A DNA stretch of 64,000 bases from Bradyrhizobium liaoningense (GCF_018130825.1 NZ_JAFCJS010000011.1:62001-126000); one strand, 5' to 3'; shown: positions 41,621 to 50,074, counted from the stretch's first letter. Made by a program: numbers and translations. Notes: generated from the sequence alone by a model not told the origin.

Positions 41621-42580
41621 CACCACGCCGATCTCGCGAAAATACTTCATTACACCCGGATGGATCAGCTCCGCCTTCGGCGCGGCCGCGACGGTGTTCG
41701 CGGCCGTGGTCTCGCAGGCCTGCGCGAGTGTCTTGCAGAATGTCGCCTCATTGCCGTGCAGGGTCCTGGCGAGGCGATAGGCGATGTCGTCGGGCAGATC
41801 CTCGCGCGTCAGCACAAAGCTCCACGAGCCGAGCGAGGCGATCGGCTCGGACTGCTTCGGGTAGCTGCCGGCCGGAACGGTGAGCGGCTTCAGGAACGCA
41901 TGCTTGGCGCGGATACGTGCGATCTCTTCAGCACTCGGCGCGATGAACCGCGCGCCTGACGCGCTCGCGGCCACTGCGGCAAAGCCGGGCCAGCCGATGC
42001 CGGCGCCCCAGAGCGCAGCGACGCGGCGGTCCTCGACCATCGCGGGGCCGTCGCCGGCGCGGTCGAGATAAACAGCCTTGAAGTCCTCGTCCTGCTTGAG
42101 GCCGAGGCCATCGAGCACATAGCGCGCCAGGATCGGCAGGCCGGAGCCTTTGGCGCCGAACGCGACCGGCTGGCCGACAAGGTCGCGAATGGTCTTGTAG
42201 GAACTGTCGGCGCGCACCACGAACATGCCGGGGTTGGAATAGATTGCCGTCAAGATCTTCAGCCGTACCGGCGCGCGCCCGATGCCCGCAAAAGCCTCAT
42301 AGGCCGGCTCGCCTGCGACCAAAGCGAGATCGAGCTCGCCCTTCTCCAGAAGCGGAATGTTCTCGTTGCTGCCCTTGGTGTTGCGCGGGGCGATGGTGAT
42401 GACCGGATCGGCCGCGTTCATCACCTCCGCGAAGGCGTTGCCATAGAGCGGAAAGCCGCCGCCGGGTGTCGCGGTGCCGAGGCTGAGTGTCGTGGCGGGA
42501 ATGGCGTTGCCTCCGGTCTGGGCGGCGGCGGGGCTGGCGAGCAGCGCCGCGGCGAAAAGCATGGGAAGAGCGAATCTCAT
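41615..42580 (-). CDS. TAXI-family TRAP transporter solute-binding protein
   Basis: The ATG at 42580 (GGGA upstream) gives 321 residues with a signal peptide (LPMLFAAALLASPAAAQ). LSLGTATPGGGFPLYGNAFAEVMN, RNTKGSNENIPLLEKGELDLALVAGEPAYEA and LKILTAIYSNPGMFVVRADS are the TAXI pattern, in which glutamate or other carboxylates are typical ligands. No TRAP membrane subunits (fused 4TM-12TM) are encoded nearby, so this is an orphan. Its 5' end faces the tctC-like gene across 107 bp. Confidence 0.85.
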   Translation of the reverse strand: MRFALPMLFAAALLASPAAAQTGGNAIPATTLSLGTATPGGGFPLYGNAFAEVMNAADPVITIAPRNTKGSNENIPLLEKGELDLALVAGEPAYEAFAGIGRAPVRLKILTAIYSNPGMFVVRADSSYKTIRDLVGQPVAFGAKGSGLPILARYVLDGLGLKQDEDFKAVYLDRAGDGPAMVEDRRVAALWGAGIGWPGFAAVAASASGARFIAPSAEEIARIRAKHAFLKPLTVPAGSYPKQSEPIASLGSWSFVLTREDLPDDIAYRLARTLHGNEATFCKTLAQACETTAANTVAAAPKAELIHPGVMKYFREIGVVK

Positions 42581-42687
42581 GGTCGTTCCCGGCGGGCTTG
42601 CGTCAACACCGACTTGCGGCGATGTAGGCAGCCGCCTGTTTTTGTGAAAGCATGCAGCCCAACGACAATAGAACAATGGGAGGCATC

Positions 42688-43662
42688 ATGTTGCGAATTT
42701 TGCGTCACGGTTTGTTTGGGCTCGCGGCCCTCTTAGGTCTTTTCAGCACCACCCCTCCCGCCGCCGCGGCTTATCCCGACCGTCCCGTGCACTGGCTGAT
42801 CGGCTTTGCCGCCGGCGGCCCGGTCGACATCGTGGCGCGGATCATGGCGCAGGCGCTCTCGGATCGCCTCGGCCAGCAATTCATCGTCGAGAACCGCACC
42901 GGTTCCGGCGGCAACATCGCGGCCGCGGCCGCGGTCAACGCAGCCCCCGACGGCTACACGCTGCTGTTCGTCGCGCCGAACAACGCGATCTCGACCTCGC
43001 TCTACAAGAAGCTGCCGTTCGACTTCCTGCGCGACACGGTGCCGGTCGCGAGCATCATGCAGCTCACCAACATGCTGGTGGTCTCCAACGCGTTTCCGCC
43101 GAAGACGGTTCAGGAGTTCATCGACTATTGCAAGGCCAATCCGGGCAAGATCTCCTATGCCTCGTCCGGCAACGGCACCTCGGTGCACATGTCGGCCGAG
43201 CTGTTCAAGGCGATGACCAAGTGCGACATGATCCACGTGCCCTATCGCGGCTCGGCGATCGCCTTCCCCGACATCATCTCCAACAAGGTGCAGCTGATCT
43301 TCGACAATCTGCCGTCCGCGCTGGAGCAGGCGAAGGGCGGCAATGTCCGCGCGCTCGGGGTCACCTCGCCGCAGCGCTGGCCGATCGTTCCCGACGTGCC
43401 CGCGATCGCCGAGACCGTGCCGGGCTTCGAATCGGTCGGCTTCTACGGCATCTCGGCGCCGAAGGGCACCCCGAGCGAGGTGATCGAGATCCTCAACAAG
43501 GCCGTCGGCGAAGCGCTGAAGGACCCGAAGGTGATCGCACGGCTGACCGAGAATGGCGGCATCCCGAGGCCGATGACACCCGCCGAGTTCGGCAAGCTGG
43601 TCACCGACGAGACCGAGAAGTGGCGCAAGGTGGTGGAGTTCGCGGGGGTGTCGGTGGATTAA
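42688..43662 (+). CDS. tripartite tricarboxylate transporter substrate-binding protein (TctC/Bug family)
   Basis: GGGAGG at 42678-42683 supports the ATG at 42688. The 324-residue protein has a signal peptide (GLFGLAALLGLFSTTPPAAAA) and Bug/TctC motifs: YPDRPVHWLIGFAAGGPVDIVARIMA, VENRTGSGGNIAAAAV-like and ISYASSGNGTSVHMSAELF. Such proteins bind diverse carboxylates and are often present in many unlinked copies. No tctA or tctB gene is nearby. The tcuA genes 26 kb away would be a plausible consumer of a tricarboxylate, but no direct link is visible. Confidence 0.87.
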   Translation: MLRILRHGLFGLAALLGLFSTTPPAAAAYPDRPVHWLIGFAAGGPVDIVARIMAQALSDRLGQQFIVENRTGSGGNIAAAAAVNAAPDGYTLLFVAPNNAISTSLYKKLPFDFLRDTVPVASIMQLTNMLVVSNAFPPKTVQEFIDYCKANPGKISYASSGNGTSVHMSAELFKAMTKCDMIHVPYRGSAIAFPDIISNKVQLIFDNLPSALEQAKGGNVRALGVTSPQRWPIVPDVPAIAETVPGFESVGFYGISAPKGTPSEVIEILNKAVGEALKDPKVIARLTENGGIPRPMTPAEFGKLVTDETEKWRKVVEFAGVSVD

Positions 43663-44081
43663 GCCGCGGGCCCGTCGCGGGGTCCGTCGCGCGCCGGCAA
43701 AGCAGTTGAGGGGGCCAACAGGCCCTCTCAAACAAAAAGTGCGAAAACAACCCCATGCACAGTAGAAGAATTGAGCAATCACAGGGGCTTAAGGAGGCGC
43801 CAAAATGGGCACCGGCCGGATGATCGTGAGGGCGGTTTGACTCGTCGGGCAAAACAGTGGCAAAATGCCATTATTCCGAATTCGGCAGTCGTCCGGCGAG
43901 CAGTGCTTTTGCGCGCGCGCCCGCGTCCCCCTCGATCGCAGCACTGTGTTTGACGCGTTTTCCCGACGCGAACCGAGGACCACTTCGCTTTGAAAACGCT
44001 TGAGGATTGCACCCCCGCCTCAGGCCCTGTAAACGAACCGCGCACCGTTGCCGGCCGCATTCAAGCGGCCGTCCCGCGGCG
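43663..44081. other. intergenic region upstream of the tRNA gene
   Basis: These 419 bp contain no supported gene. AAGGAGG followed by an ATG at 43805 looks like an initiation site, but the frame closes after 11 codons. A segment around 43841-43877 (TCGTCGGGCAAAACAGTGGC) resembles short repeats common between bradyrhizobial genes; I could not test this. The tRNA promoter is expected just upstream of 44082. Confidence 0.45.
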
Positions 44082-44157
44082 GGGCCTGTAGCTCAATGGT
44101 TAGAGCCGGCCGCTCATAACGGTCTGGTTGCAGGTTCGAGTCCTGCCGGGCCCACCA
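44082..44157 (+). tRNA. tRNA with CAT anticodon (probably Ile2, otherwise elongator Met)
   Basis: The 76-nt sequence folds as a complete cloverleaf. The acceptor stem is GGGCCTG/CGGGCCC with one G-T pair, and the D arm is GCTC/GAGC. The anticodon stem is GGCCG/CGGTC around loop CTCATAA, the T arm is GCAGG/CCTGC around TTCGAGT, and CCA is encoded. The D-arm and variable-loop pattern (AATGGTTAGAGC, TGGTT) is closer to the lysidine-modified Ile2 tRNA than to elongator Met, but this is a judgement. Its 3' 48 bp are duplicated at 52019. Confidence 0.93.
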
Positions 44158-44335
44158 ATAAATCGATCACGTTGCCGGGCCGCGACAAGCATTCCGCTTC
44201 CGCTGAAGCGGGCGCAGGGGTTGTCGCGGGTTCGGGCTTGAAGAATGCGGAAAATGGGTTCGCAGACGCGGACGACGTCGAGAGACCTGCAAGAAGTACA
44301 GAAGCGGCGAAACAAGATCGCAAATAACCGGACAT
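44114..44335 (-). pseudogene. truncated exported-protein gene running antisense into the tRNA
   Basis: A 73-codon frame starts at the ATG at 44335 (GGGGG upstream) with a convincing signal peptide (CFAASVLLAGLSTSSASA|NPF) and a proline/alanine-rich mature stretch. Its last 15 or so codons are simply the reverse complement of the tRNA 3' half. The natural C terminus therefore seems to have been replaced when the junction with the tRNA formed. It may still be expressed as a short peptide, or be a chance frame. Confidence 0.4.
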
Positions 44336-44616
44336 GAAACCCCCCGGTATTGCGCCCCTGGCCGGACACGCGGCCGCGACCTAGGCGCAATACGGTTCAA
44401 ATCCGGCAATGGCCGCAGGCGAGATGAGTACGCGGACCGGGAAGATTGATGCAAAGGCTGTAGCCGCATCCGAACGGATGTAGCCGATGTTACGGATGCC
44501 AGACGAGCGCTATATCCGAACTGACGGCTGGGCATTCGACCTTCCCGGGACGACATTCTCTCCGGAGTGCAGAACCCGTCCGATCGCGCGGAGCGATTGC
44601 GATGAGGGAGGCTACG

Positions 44617-46029
44617 ATGGATTTTACGCGGATGTCGGATGCAATCCGGCTGCATCACGCCTCTCGTCACCACGATGGGTACGATGGCGCGGGCGAATTG
44701 GGCCCTGCGTCGAGTGCTCCGTTCGTGGCTGACCCGGTCGGCGGTGGCGCCATGTTCCATCGTCCCGGCCCGTTTGCTGGTCCTGGAGCATACGCCGCGA
44801 GCGCGAACAGCCAGCATAAAGACTCCGACCCGGTTCAATCCAAACATCCCCCATCGGGGGGCGAGATGGGCGGCCACGCCGGCAACCACGCTGCAGCGGG
44901 CCCGGATGTTCCGTCCGCGAAGCCTGCTGCCGGCGCATCCCTTCCCGAGAAGGGCATTGCTTCGGTCGAGAGCGGGGCGAACACGGCAGGGAACGGCGGG
45001 GATGGCCATTTTTACGGAGGCATCATTCACGCGTCCCTTTTGATCTACGAACCGATCAACATTTCGATCAGCGTGGGATACGGCTCGGTCGCCCTGGCCA
45101 ACCAGTCCAACAATTTGAATGTCGATCAATCCGCTCTTCAAATGGCCGGCGTCGGCGGCCATGGCGGCAATGACAACATTGCGGCGGGTGGGAGCATCAG
45201 TACGTTTTCAGGCTCCGGCGTGATCGCGAGCGGCGACAACAGCGCCGGAAACGGCGGCAGCGGCTATTTCTCGGGTGCGATCGTGGACGCTCCCGTGGTG
45301 ATCTATCATCCGATCAATATTGCGTTGGCGAGCTCGGGCGGCACTGCACATGCAAGTCAGTCGAACACGGTCGACATCGACCAATCGGCCACACAGATCG
45401 CGGGCGTCGGCGGAAGTGCCGGACATGGCAATGTGGCCGCCGGCGGCAGCGTCATCACGCTCGACCCCAGTTGGGGATCGAGCATCTTTGACGTCCAAAC
45501 GGGCGGAAGCCAGGCCGGCAATGGCGGTGACGGCATGTTCTACGGGGAACTCGTCCATACCTCGTTTGTCGTGTACAACCCGATCAACATCGCCATCGCG
45601 GGCTATGGCTCCAGCGCTTACGCGGTCCAGATAAATGATGTCTCCGTGGATCAATCCGCGGTTCAGATCGCCGGCATTGGCGGGCACGGCGGCAACGACA
45701 ACGCCGCAGCGGGCGGCCATGCAAACCTTCTCTCCCATCATCTGTGGGGCGGGTCCGATACGATCGCGACCGGTTCGAACAGCGCAGGCAATGGCGGCAA
45801 CGGTTATTTTGCGGGCAGTCTGGTCGACGTCAGCGTCGCGATCTACGCGCCCATCAACATAGCAATCGCAGGTCCACATTCGACGGCCGTGGCCGATCAG
45901 GTCAACAACGTGCACATCGACCAGAGTGCGACCCAGATCGCCGGCGTTGGCGGGGACGGCGGCTACGGCAACCTCGCGCCAGGTGGCGATGCCGCGCATC
46001 TCTTGTCGGATCTTCACCTCGTGGCATAG
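44617..46029 (+). CDS. glycine-rich tandem-repeat protein, probable type I secretion substrate
   Basis: AGGGAGG precedes the ATG at 44617. The 470-residue protein has a histidine-, glycine- and proline-rich N-terminal region of about 120 residues and then four repeats of 83-90 residues (first codons at 44980, 45238, 45508 and 45778). The repeat consensus is SAGNGG-x-GYFxGxxV, then YxPINIAIA, then VDQSAxQIAGVGG and NxAAGG. There is no N-terminal signal peptide and almost no cysteine. The lack of Sec signal, the repetitive Gly/Asn-rich composition and the type I secretion genes 0.8 kb downstream suggest export by that system. It lacks the GGxGxDxUx calcium nonapeptides of RTX proteins. I recognise no named family; function is unknown, possibly surface or matrix material. 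Confidence 0.8.
   Translation: MDFTRMSDAIRLHHASRHHDGYDGAGELGPASSAPFVADPVGGGAMFHRPGPFAGPGAYAASANSQHKDSDPVQSKHPPSGGEMGGHAGNHAAAGPDVPSAKPAAGASLPEKGIASVESGANTAGNGGDGHFYGGIIHASLLIYEPINISISVGYGSVALANQSNNLNVDQSALQMAGVGGHGGNDNIAAGGSISTFSGSGVIASGDNSAGNGGSGYFSGAIVDAPVVIYHPINIALASSGGTAHASQSNTVDIDQSATQIAGVGGSAGHGNVAAGGSVITLDPSWGSSIFDVQTGGSQAGNGGDGMFYGELVHTSFVVYNPINIAIAGYGSSAYAVQINDVSVDQSAVQIAGIGGHGGNDNAAAGGHANLLSHHLWGGSDTIATGSNSAGNGGNGYFAGSLVDVSVAIYAPINIAIAGPHSTAVADQVNNVHIDQSATQIAGVGGDGGYGNLAPGGDAAHLLSDLHLVA
44980..46026 (+). repeat. four in-frame tandem repeats of 249-270 bp
   Basis: Units begin at 44980, 45238, 45508 and 45778, with lengths of 258, 270, 270 and about 249 bp. Each encodes AGNGG near its start, YxPINI in the middle and DQSA(x)Q(I/M)AG(V/I)GG near its end. 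DNA identity between units is much lower than protein similarity, so the array is old and under protein-level selection, not a recent duplication. Confidence 0.85.
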
Positions 46030-46111
46030 CGAAACGTCGCATCGATCGCATCGCGGCACGCGCCGTCGCCGCTCTTCGCATGCAAAGCCCGCTCAGAGGC
46101 GCCCTCCCCTG

Positions 46112-46131
46112 ACGAAATATCGTACTTTCGT
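46112..46131. promoter_or_regulatory. inverted repeat upstream of the companion repeat protein
   Basis: ACGAAA and TTTCGT form a perfect 6-bp inverted repeat with an 8-bp spacer containing CGTAC, 138 bp before the start at 46269. The size and symmetry would suit a LuxR-type regulator such as the one encoded at 50071-50853. The assignment is speculative. Confidence 0.3.
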
Positions 46132-46268
46132 AGGTAGGCCCACCAAACCGGATGATGTTCGATTTGACATCTATCGCTCTCGCGCACGGGCGGATCAGAC
46201 TTGCCGTGCGCGTCCGCCTGATCGGGATGGATGTTGCACGACAGCCAACAAAACGACGGAGGCCTCAA

Positions 46269-46727
46269 ATGATGCCAAAGGCAATCAACATCTCGGATAC
46301 GATCAAAGTCAAATCGATCGACACCGGTGGTCAAAGTGCCGGAAATGGCGGCGACGGCACTTTCAAGGGAGCCATCATCAGCAAGCCGACTGTCAACTAC
46401 GATCCGACCAACAAGGCGGAAGGCGCCGACGTGCACGTGAGCACCGGCGATCACGTCAAACAGACGGCGGATTGGGATGCCGGCGGCGCCAACGCCAAGG
46501 CCTCGGTGTTCTCCAAGGCTCATGGCGGAGACGCCGAGTCGAACGGCAGCCAGAAGTCCTACAGCGGCTACGATACCTCCAAGGTCTACGCCAATACGGA
46601 TGCCACCCAGATCAACAAGCTCGCGGTGGACCAGCACCAGGAAGTCGTCGCCGGCATCGGCGGCGATGGCGGAGACGGCAACTTCGCATGGGGTGGCGGA
46701 GTGACCTTCCATCTCGACACGCTCTGA
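46269..46727 (+). CDS. companion glycine-rich protein: one repeat unit with an insertion
   Basis: GGAGG (46258-46262) lies 6 bp before the ATG at 46269; the product has 152 residues. It begins like a repeat unit of the upstream protein (QSAGNGGDGTFKGAIISKPTVNYDPTN) and ends like one (VDQHQEVVAGIGGDGGDGNFAWGGG). Between the halves is an insert of about 60 residues rich in A, S, D and K (GGANAKASVFSKAHGGDAESNG). It has no signal peptide or membrane helix. It is probably a co-secreted partner or minor component built from the same module. Confidence 0.75.
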   Translation: MMPKAINISDTIKVKSIDTGGQSAGNGGDGTFKGAIISKPTVNYDPTNKAEGADVHVSTGDHVKQTADWDAGGANAKASVFSKAHGGDAESNGSQKSYSGYDTSKVYANTDATQINKLAVDQHQEVVAGIGGDGGDGNFAWGGGVTFHLDTL

Positions 46728-46748
46728 CGAGCCGCTCGTCCGACCGGC

Positions 46749-46776
46749 GGGACCGGCGGCCGCGGCCGCCGGTCCC
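46749..46776. terminator. 28-bp perfect palindrome after the repeat-protein genes
   Basis: GGGACCGGCGGCCG is followed directly by its exact complement, giving a 14-bp uninterrupted palindrome 21 bp after the companion gene's stop. Only three Ts follow (GGATTT), so it may act as an RNA-stabilising or partial terminator hairpin that separates the putative substrates from the transporter genes. Confidence 0.6.
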
Positions 46777-46868
46777 GGATTTCGCGCCGAAGATCTACCG
46801 ATGCGGTTGCCGGATTGCGTTGACCATCAGTCAGGCGCGCCGGACCTCGATTTCAGGCGGTGACGATC

Positions 46869-48605
46869 ATGCTGATGCCGCCCATTCGGTTGCCCATCCT
46901 GCCGCAGATCCGGACGCCACTGCACACAGCCCTCCGGTCCTGCGTGGGACCGCTGGGTCTCGTATTCGCATATAGCTGCAGTTACAATCTGCTACTGTTT
47001 GCGCCCTCCATCTATCTTCTTCAGATCTACGACCGGGTGTTGTCGAGCCGGAGCGGCGACACGTTGCTCCTGCTCACGCTCATAGTCGCGATCACAGTGG
47101 TCGTCGGCGGCGTGTTCGATGCATTGCGGCGCGCCGTCCTTGGACGCCTCGGCGCCTGGCTCGACGATCGCCTTCGTCCCTGCGTGCTTTCGGCCGGCCT
47201 CGAATCGGCGTTTCGCAGCGATTCGACGCAAGCGTCGGGCGCATATCGGGACCTCACCGTGCTGCGCCAGTTCGTCGAGTCCGGCTCATGTACGATGCTG
47301 TTCGACGCGCTCTGGGCGCCCTTGTTCCTCCTTGTCCTCGTTCTGATCCATCCCCTGCTTGGCGTGGTGGGCGCCTGCTGCGTCGCCTTCCTGTTCGCAC
47401 TCACGGTCGCCGGAGAGCTGGTCACGGAAGACGCTTTGCTCAGGTCCAGCGCCGCGCTCTCCAGAAGCTACGGTCGCCTTCAGACTGCCGCGGGCAACAT
47501 CCACATGATCCGCGCCATGGGAATGTTCGATAGCGCTGCGCGCATGATCCACCGTGACGCGCAGCACGCAGGCAGAGAGCACGATGTGGCGCTCCGGCGA
47601 GGCGAGATCGTCTCACTGGCCACCAAGCCGGTTCGCGCGCTGTCGCAGGTCTTGATCATGGGGGCTGCCGCGTGGCTCGTCCTCGATCACGGGAAAAGTC
47701 CGGCAATCATCTTTGCTTCTACGCTGATGTTCAGCCGGGCGCTCGCGCCGGTCGAAAGTGCGGTCGCAGGCTGGAAATCACTCGTGACGGCCGTGAACGC
47801 CTGTCAGCGGCTCGGCGCACTTCTCGCCGCATTCCCGGTCGCCCGGCAGGAGAGCGCGGGGGTTTTCCCGCCGCAGGCGCGAAGCGGCCTCGTCGTCGAC
47901 AATGTGGGCGTATGGCTTGCGGGGACCGACCATCTTCTGCTGAACGGCGTCTCCTTCAGCCTCATGCCCGGAGAATGCCTTGGCATCATCGGTCCGTCCG
48001 GGTCAGGCAAGTCCTTGCTCGGCCAGGTGATCGCCGGGCTGTCGATGCCGACGCATGGCCGTGTCCTCCTCGACAATACCGACGTCTCGCTGCTTCGCGA
48101 GGGCCGAAACGGCGACGGCCTCGGATATCTCCCCCAGGACATCAATCTGATCGGCGACACCATCAACGACATCATCGCACGCCTTGAAGATGCCGACCGG
48201 CGGAAGGTCGTCGAAGCGGCCAAGCTCGCCGGAATCCATGGGGCGATCATGCGCCTGCCGCAGGGTTACGACACGGTGGTTCACAGTGAAACAATCTTCT
48301 CACGCGGGTATCGGCAGCGCCTCGGTCTTGCCCGCGCCTTTTTCGGCAGTCCACGCCTCGTCGTTCTCGACGAACCCAACGCCAGCCTCGACTACGGGGG
48401 CGAGCGAATGCTCCTGGATGCCATCGAGCGCATGAAGCTCGCAGGCGTCATCCTTGTCGTCGTCACTCACAGGATGGGTCTCCTCGCCGCCACGGACAAG
48501 ATTGCCATCATGGAAGACGGTGCGGTCACCGCGTTCGGCGACAGCGAGGACATCTTTGAACGGCACCTGAGCCGACCCCAGGTTACTTCGCAGGTTGCGC
48601 CATGA
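46869..48605 (+). CDS. type I secretion system permease/ATPase (PrtD/HlyB-like ABC transporter)
   Basis: The ATG at 46869 (AGGCGG upstream) gives 578 residues; a GTG at 46860 is the alternative. About six membrane helices over residues 20-320 include FAPSIYLLQIYDRVLSSRS, a hallmark of the PrtD family. The nucleotide-binding domain has Walker A GPSGSGKS, Q-loop GYLPQDINL and Walker B LVVLDEPNASLD. The signature motif reads FSRGYRQR where LSGGQRQR is usual, so its second and last residues are altered. No peptidase-C39-like N-terminal domain is present, as for PrtD. It would export proteins with uncleaved C-terminal signals through a TolC partner, which is not in the window. It overlaps the adaptor gene by 4 bp. 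Confidence 0.9.
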   Translation: MLMPPIRLPILPQIRTPLHTALRSCVGPLGLVFAYSCSYNLLLFAPSIYLLQIYDRVLSSRSGDTLLLLTLIVAITVVVGGVFDALRRAVLGRLGAWLDDRLRPCVLSAGLESAFRSDSTQASGAYRDLTVLRQFVESGSCTMLFDALWAPLFLLVLVLIHPLLGVVGACCVAFLFALTVAGELVTEDALLRSSAALSRSYGRLQTAAGNIHMIRAMGMFDSAARMIHRDAQHAGREHDVALRRGEIVSLATKPVRALSQVLIMGAAAWLVLDHGKSPAIIFASTLMFSRALAPVESAVAGWKSLVTAVNACQRLGALLAAFPVARQESAGVFPPQARSGLVVDNVGVWLAGTDHLLLNGVSFSLMPGECLGIIGPSGSGKSLLGQVIAGLSMPTHGRVLLDNTDVSLLREGRNGDGLGYLPQDINLIGDTINDIIARLEDADRRKVVEAAKLAGIHGAIMRLPQGYDTVVHSETIFSRGYRQRLGLARAFFGSPRLVVLDEPNASLDYGGERMLLDAIERMKLAGVILVVVTHRMGLLAATDKIAIMEDGAVTAFGDSEDIFERHLSRPQVTSQVAP

Positions 48606-50074
48606 TCTTGAATTCTCTCACCATCTGGAAGCATCCTGCCGTCTCGAGACTTCCCATGATCTGGGACCGGCTCATGCGCGCGCCGGCGCGCCCCCCGCCC
48701 GCCCGACGATCCGGCGTCCTGGTAACCGCAATCGACGATTTCGAGCCTCTGGAATTTCCATGGTGCTCGACGCCTACGCCGACCTCGCCACGCGGAAGGC
48801 TTCGCCCTATCACCGTCGCGGGCAATCTGCTGGTGCTCTGCTTCATGCTGGGGCTTGGTACATGGGCGAGCCTCGCGCCGCTCGAGAGCGCCGCGATCGC
48901 GTCCGGCGTCGTGGAATCGGAATCGAGTCGCAAGACGATCCAGCATCTGGAAGGCGGTATCGTCAGCAAGATCCTGGTTTCGGATGGCGATATCGTGCGC
49001 AGCGGCCAAACGCTGATCGCGCTGGAGGACACCCGGGCGAGCTCGGAGGTACAAAGTCTTCAAGGCCAATTTTGGGATGCGGCTGCTCGTGCCGCTCGGC
49101 TTCAAGCCGAGCAGCAGAGATTCGAGAGGATCGCAATTCCGGACGCGCTGGAACAGGACAGCAGGCAGAGCGGAGTGGCCGCCGCCGCGGTGTCGGCGCA
49201 GCAATTCATTTTCCAGGCGCGCCTGCAGGTTCACGAGTCGCAGCTTGCGGTCATTCGCGAACGAAGGCGTCAAGTCGAGAAGGAGATCGAAGGTCTCACG
49301 GCGCAGGAGAGCGCCACCGGGCAGCGGATCGGCATCGTCCGGGAGGAACTAGATATGGTCGCGACCCTCGTCAACAAGGGGCTCGAACGGCGGCCGCGAC
49401 TTCTGAACCTGCAGCGGGAACTGGCCGACGTTGAGGGCCGGCGGGGCGAGATCGCGGCGCAGATTTCCCGCGCCGCGCAAGTCATCAGCGAACAGCAAGC
49501 CACATTGTTCAAGCTCGAGAGCGAGAGGCAGAACGAGATCGCACAGTCGCTTCGTGAAGCACAGAACCAGATATTCCAGCTCCGCGAGCGGTTGCTTGCG
49601 GCCAGGGACCAGCTATCGCGAACGGAGGTCAAGGCGCCAGAGGACGGCGTGATAACCGATTTGCGGATTCATACAGCCGGTGGCGTCATCGGAGCGGGCG
49701 CTCCGCTCATGGACCTGGTGCCCCGGCAAGACCGTCTCATCGTGACCGCGCGCCTGAGGCCCGAGGATATCGATGTGGTTCATCCCGGCCTCAATGCCGA
49801 GGTTCACCTCCTACCGTACAATCAGCGTCGCGTACCTCGCCTGAAGGGAACTGTCGTGCACGTGTCCGCAGACCGGCTCCTCGACAAGCGTACCGACCAG
49901 CCATACTACGCGACCAAAATCCGGATCGACGACGCGCAGATCGTCGCAAACGACATCCAGATCGTCCCCGGCATGCCGGTTCAAGTGTTCATCACGACAG
50001 GGCGCGGTACCGTGGCTCTCTACGCGCTCAGGCCCCTGCTCGACAGCTTCCGTGGTGCATTCAGAGAGGACTAG
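48602..50074 (+). CDS. type I secretion periplasmic adaptor (HlyD/PrtE family)
   Basis: The 490-residue protein overlaps the ATPase stop by ATGA. A cytoplasmic N-terminal region of about 75 residues precedes one membrane helix (VAGNLLVLCFMLGLGTWASLAPL). A beta-barrel/lipoyl segment (SGVVESESSRKTIQHLEGGIVSKILVSDGDIV) follows, then a long coiled coil (about residues 150-345), and the HlyD C-terminal domain (VKAPEDGVITDLRIHTAGGVI; MPVQVFITTGRGT). The N-terminal extension is longer than in typical PrtE proteins (about 20 residues). It would bridge the ATPase to an outer-membrane channel. Its 3' end overlaps the convergent LuxR gene by 4 bp. Confidence 0.9.
   Translation: MILNSLTIWKHPAVSRLPMIWDRLMRAPARPPPARRSGVLVTAIDDFEPLEFPWCSTPTPTSPRGRLRPITVAGNLLVLCFMLGLGTWASLAPLESAAIASGVVESESSRKTIQHLEGGIVSKILVSDGDIVRSGQTLIALEDTRASSEVQSLQGQFWDAAARAARLQAEQQRFERIAIPDALEQDSRQSGVAAAAVSAQQFIFQARLQVHESQLAVIRERRRQVEKEIEGLTAQESATGQRIGIVREELDMVATLVNKGLERRPRLLNLQRELADVEGRRGEIAAQISRAAQVISEQQATLFKLESERQNEIAQSLREAQNQIFQLRERLLAARDQLSRTEVKAPEDGVITDLRIHTAGGVIGAGAPLMDLVPRQDRLIVTARLRPEDIDVVHPGLNAEVHLLPYNQRRVPRLKGTVVHVSADRLLDKRTDQPYYATKIRIDDAQIVANDIQIVPGMPVQVFITTGRGTVALYALRPLLDSFRGAFRED

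Noticed and set aside
43805..43840. AAGGAGG followed by an ATG
   Set aside because: The frame closes after 11 codons and no conserved leader or regulatory role is apparent; kept only as a note in the intergenic entry.
44980..46026. Regular DNA repeats considered as a CRISPR or satellite array
   Set aside because: The units are 249-270 bp, in frame, conserved at protein level and not identical in DNA, so they are protein repeats.
44617..46029. RTX toxin or haemophore identity for the repeat protein
   Set aside because: No GGxGxDxUx nonapeptides and no haem-binding motif were found; the glycine pattern is different.
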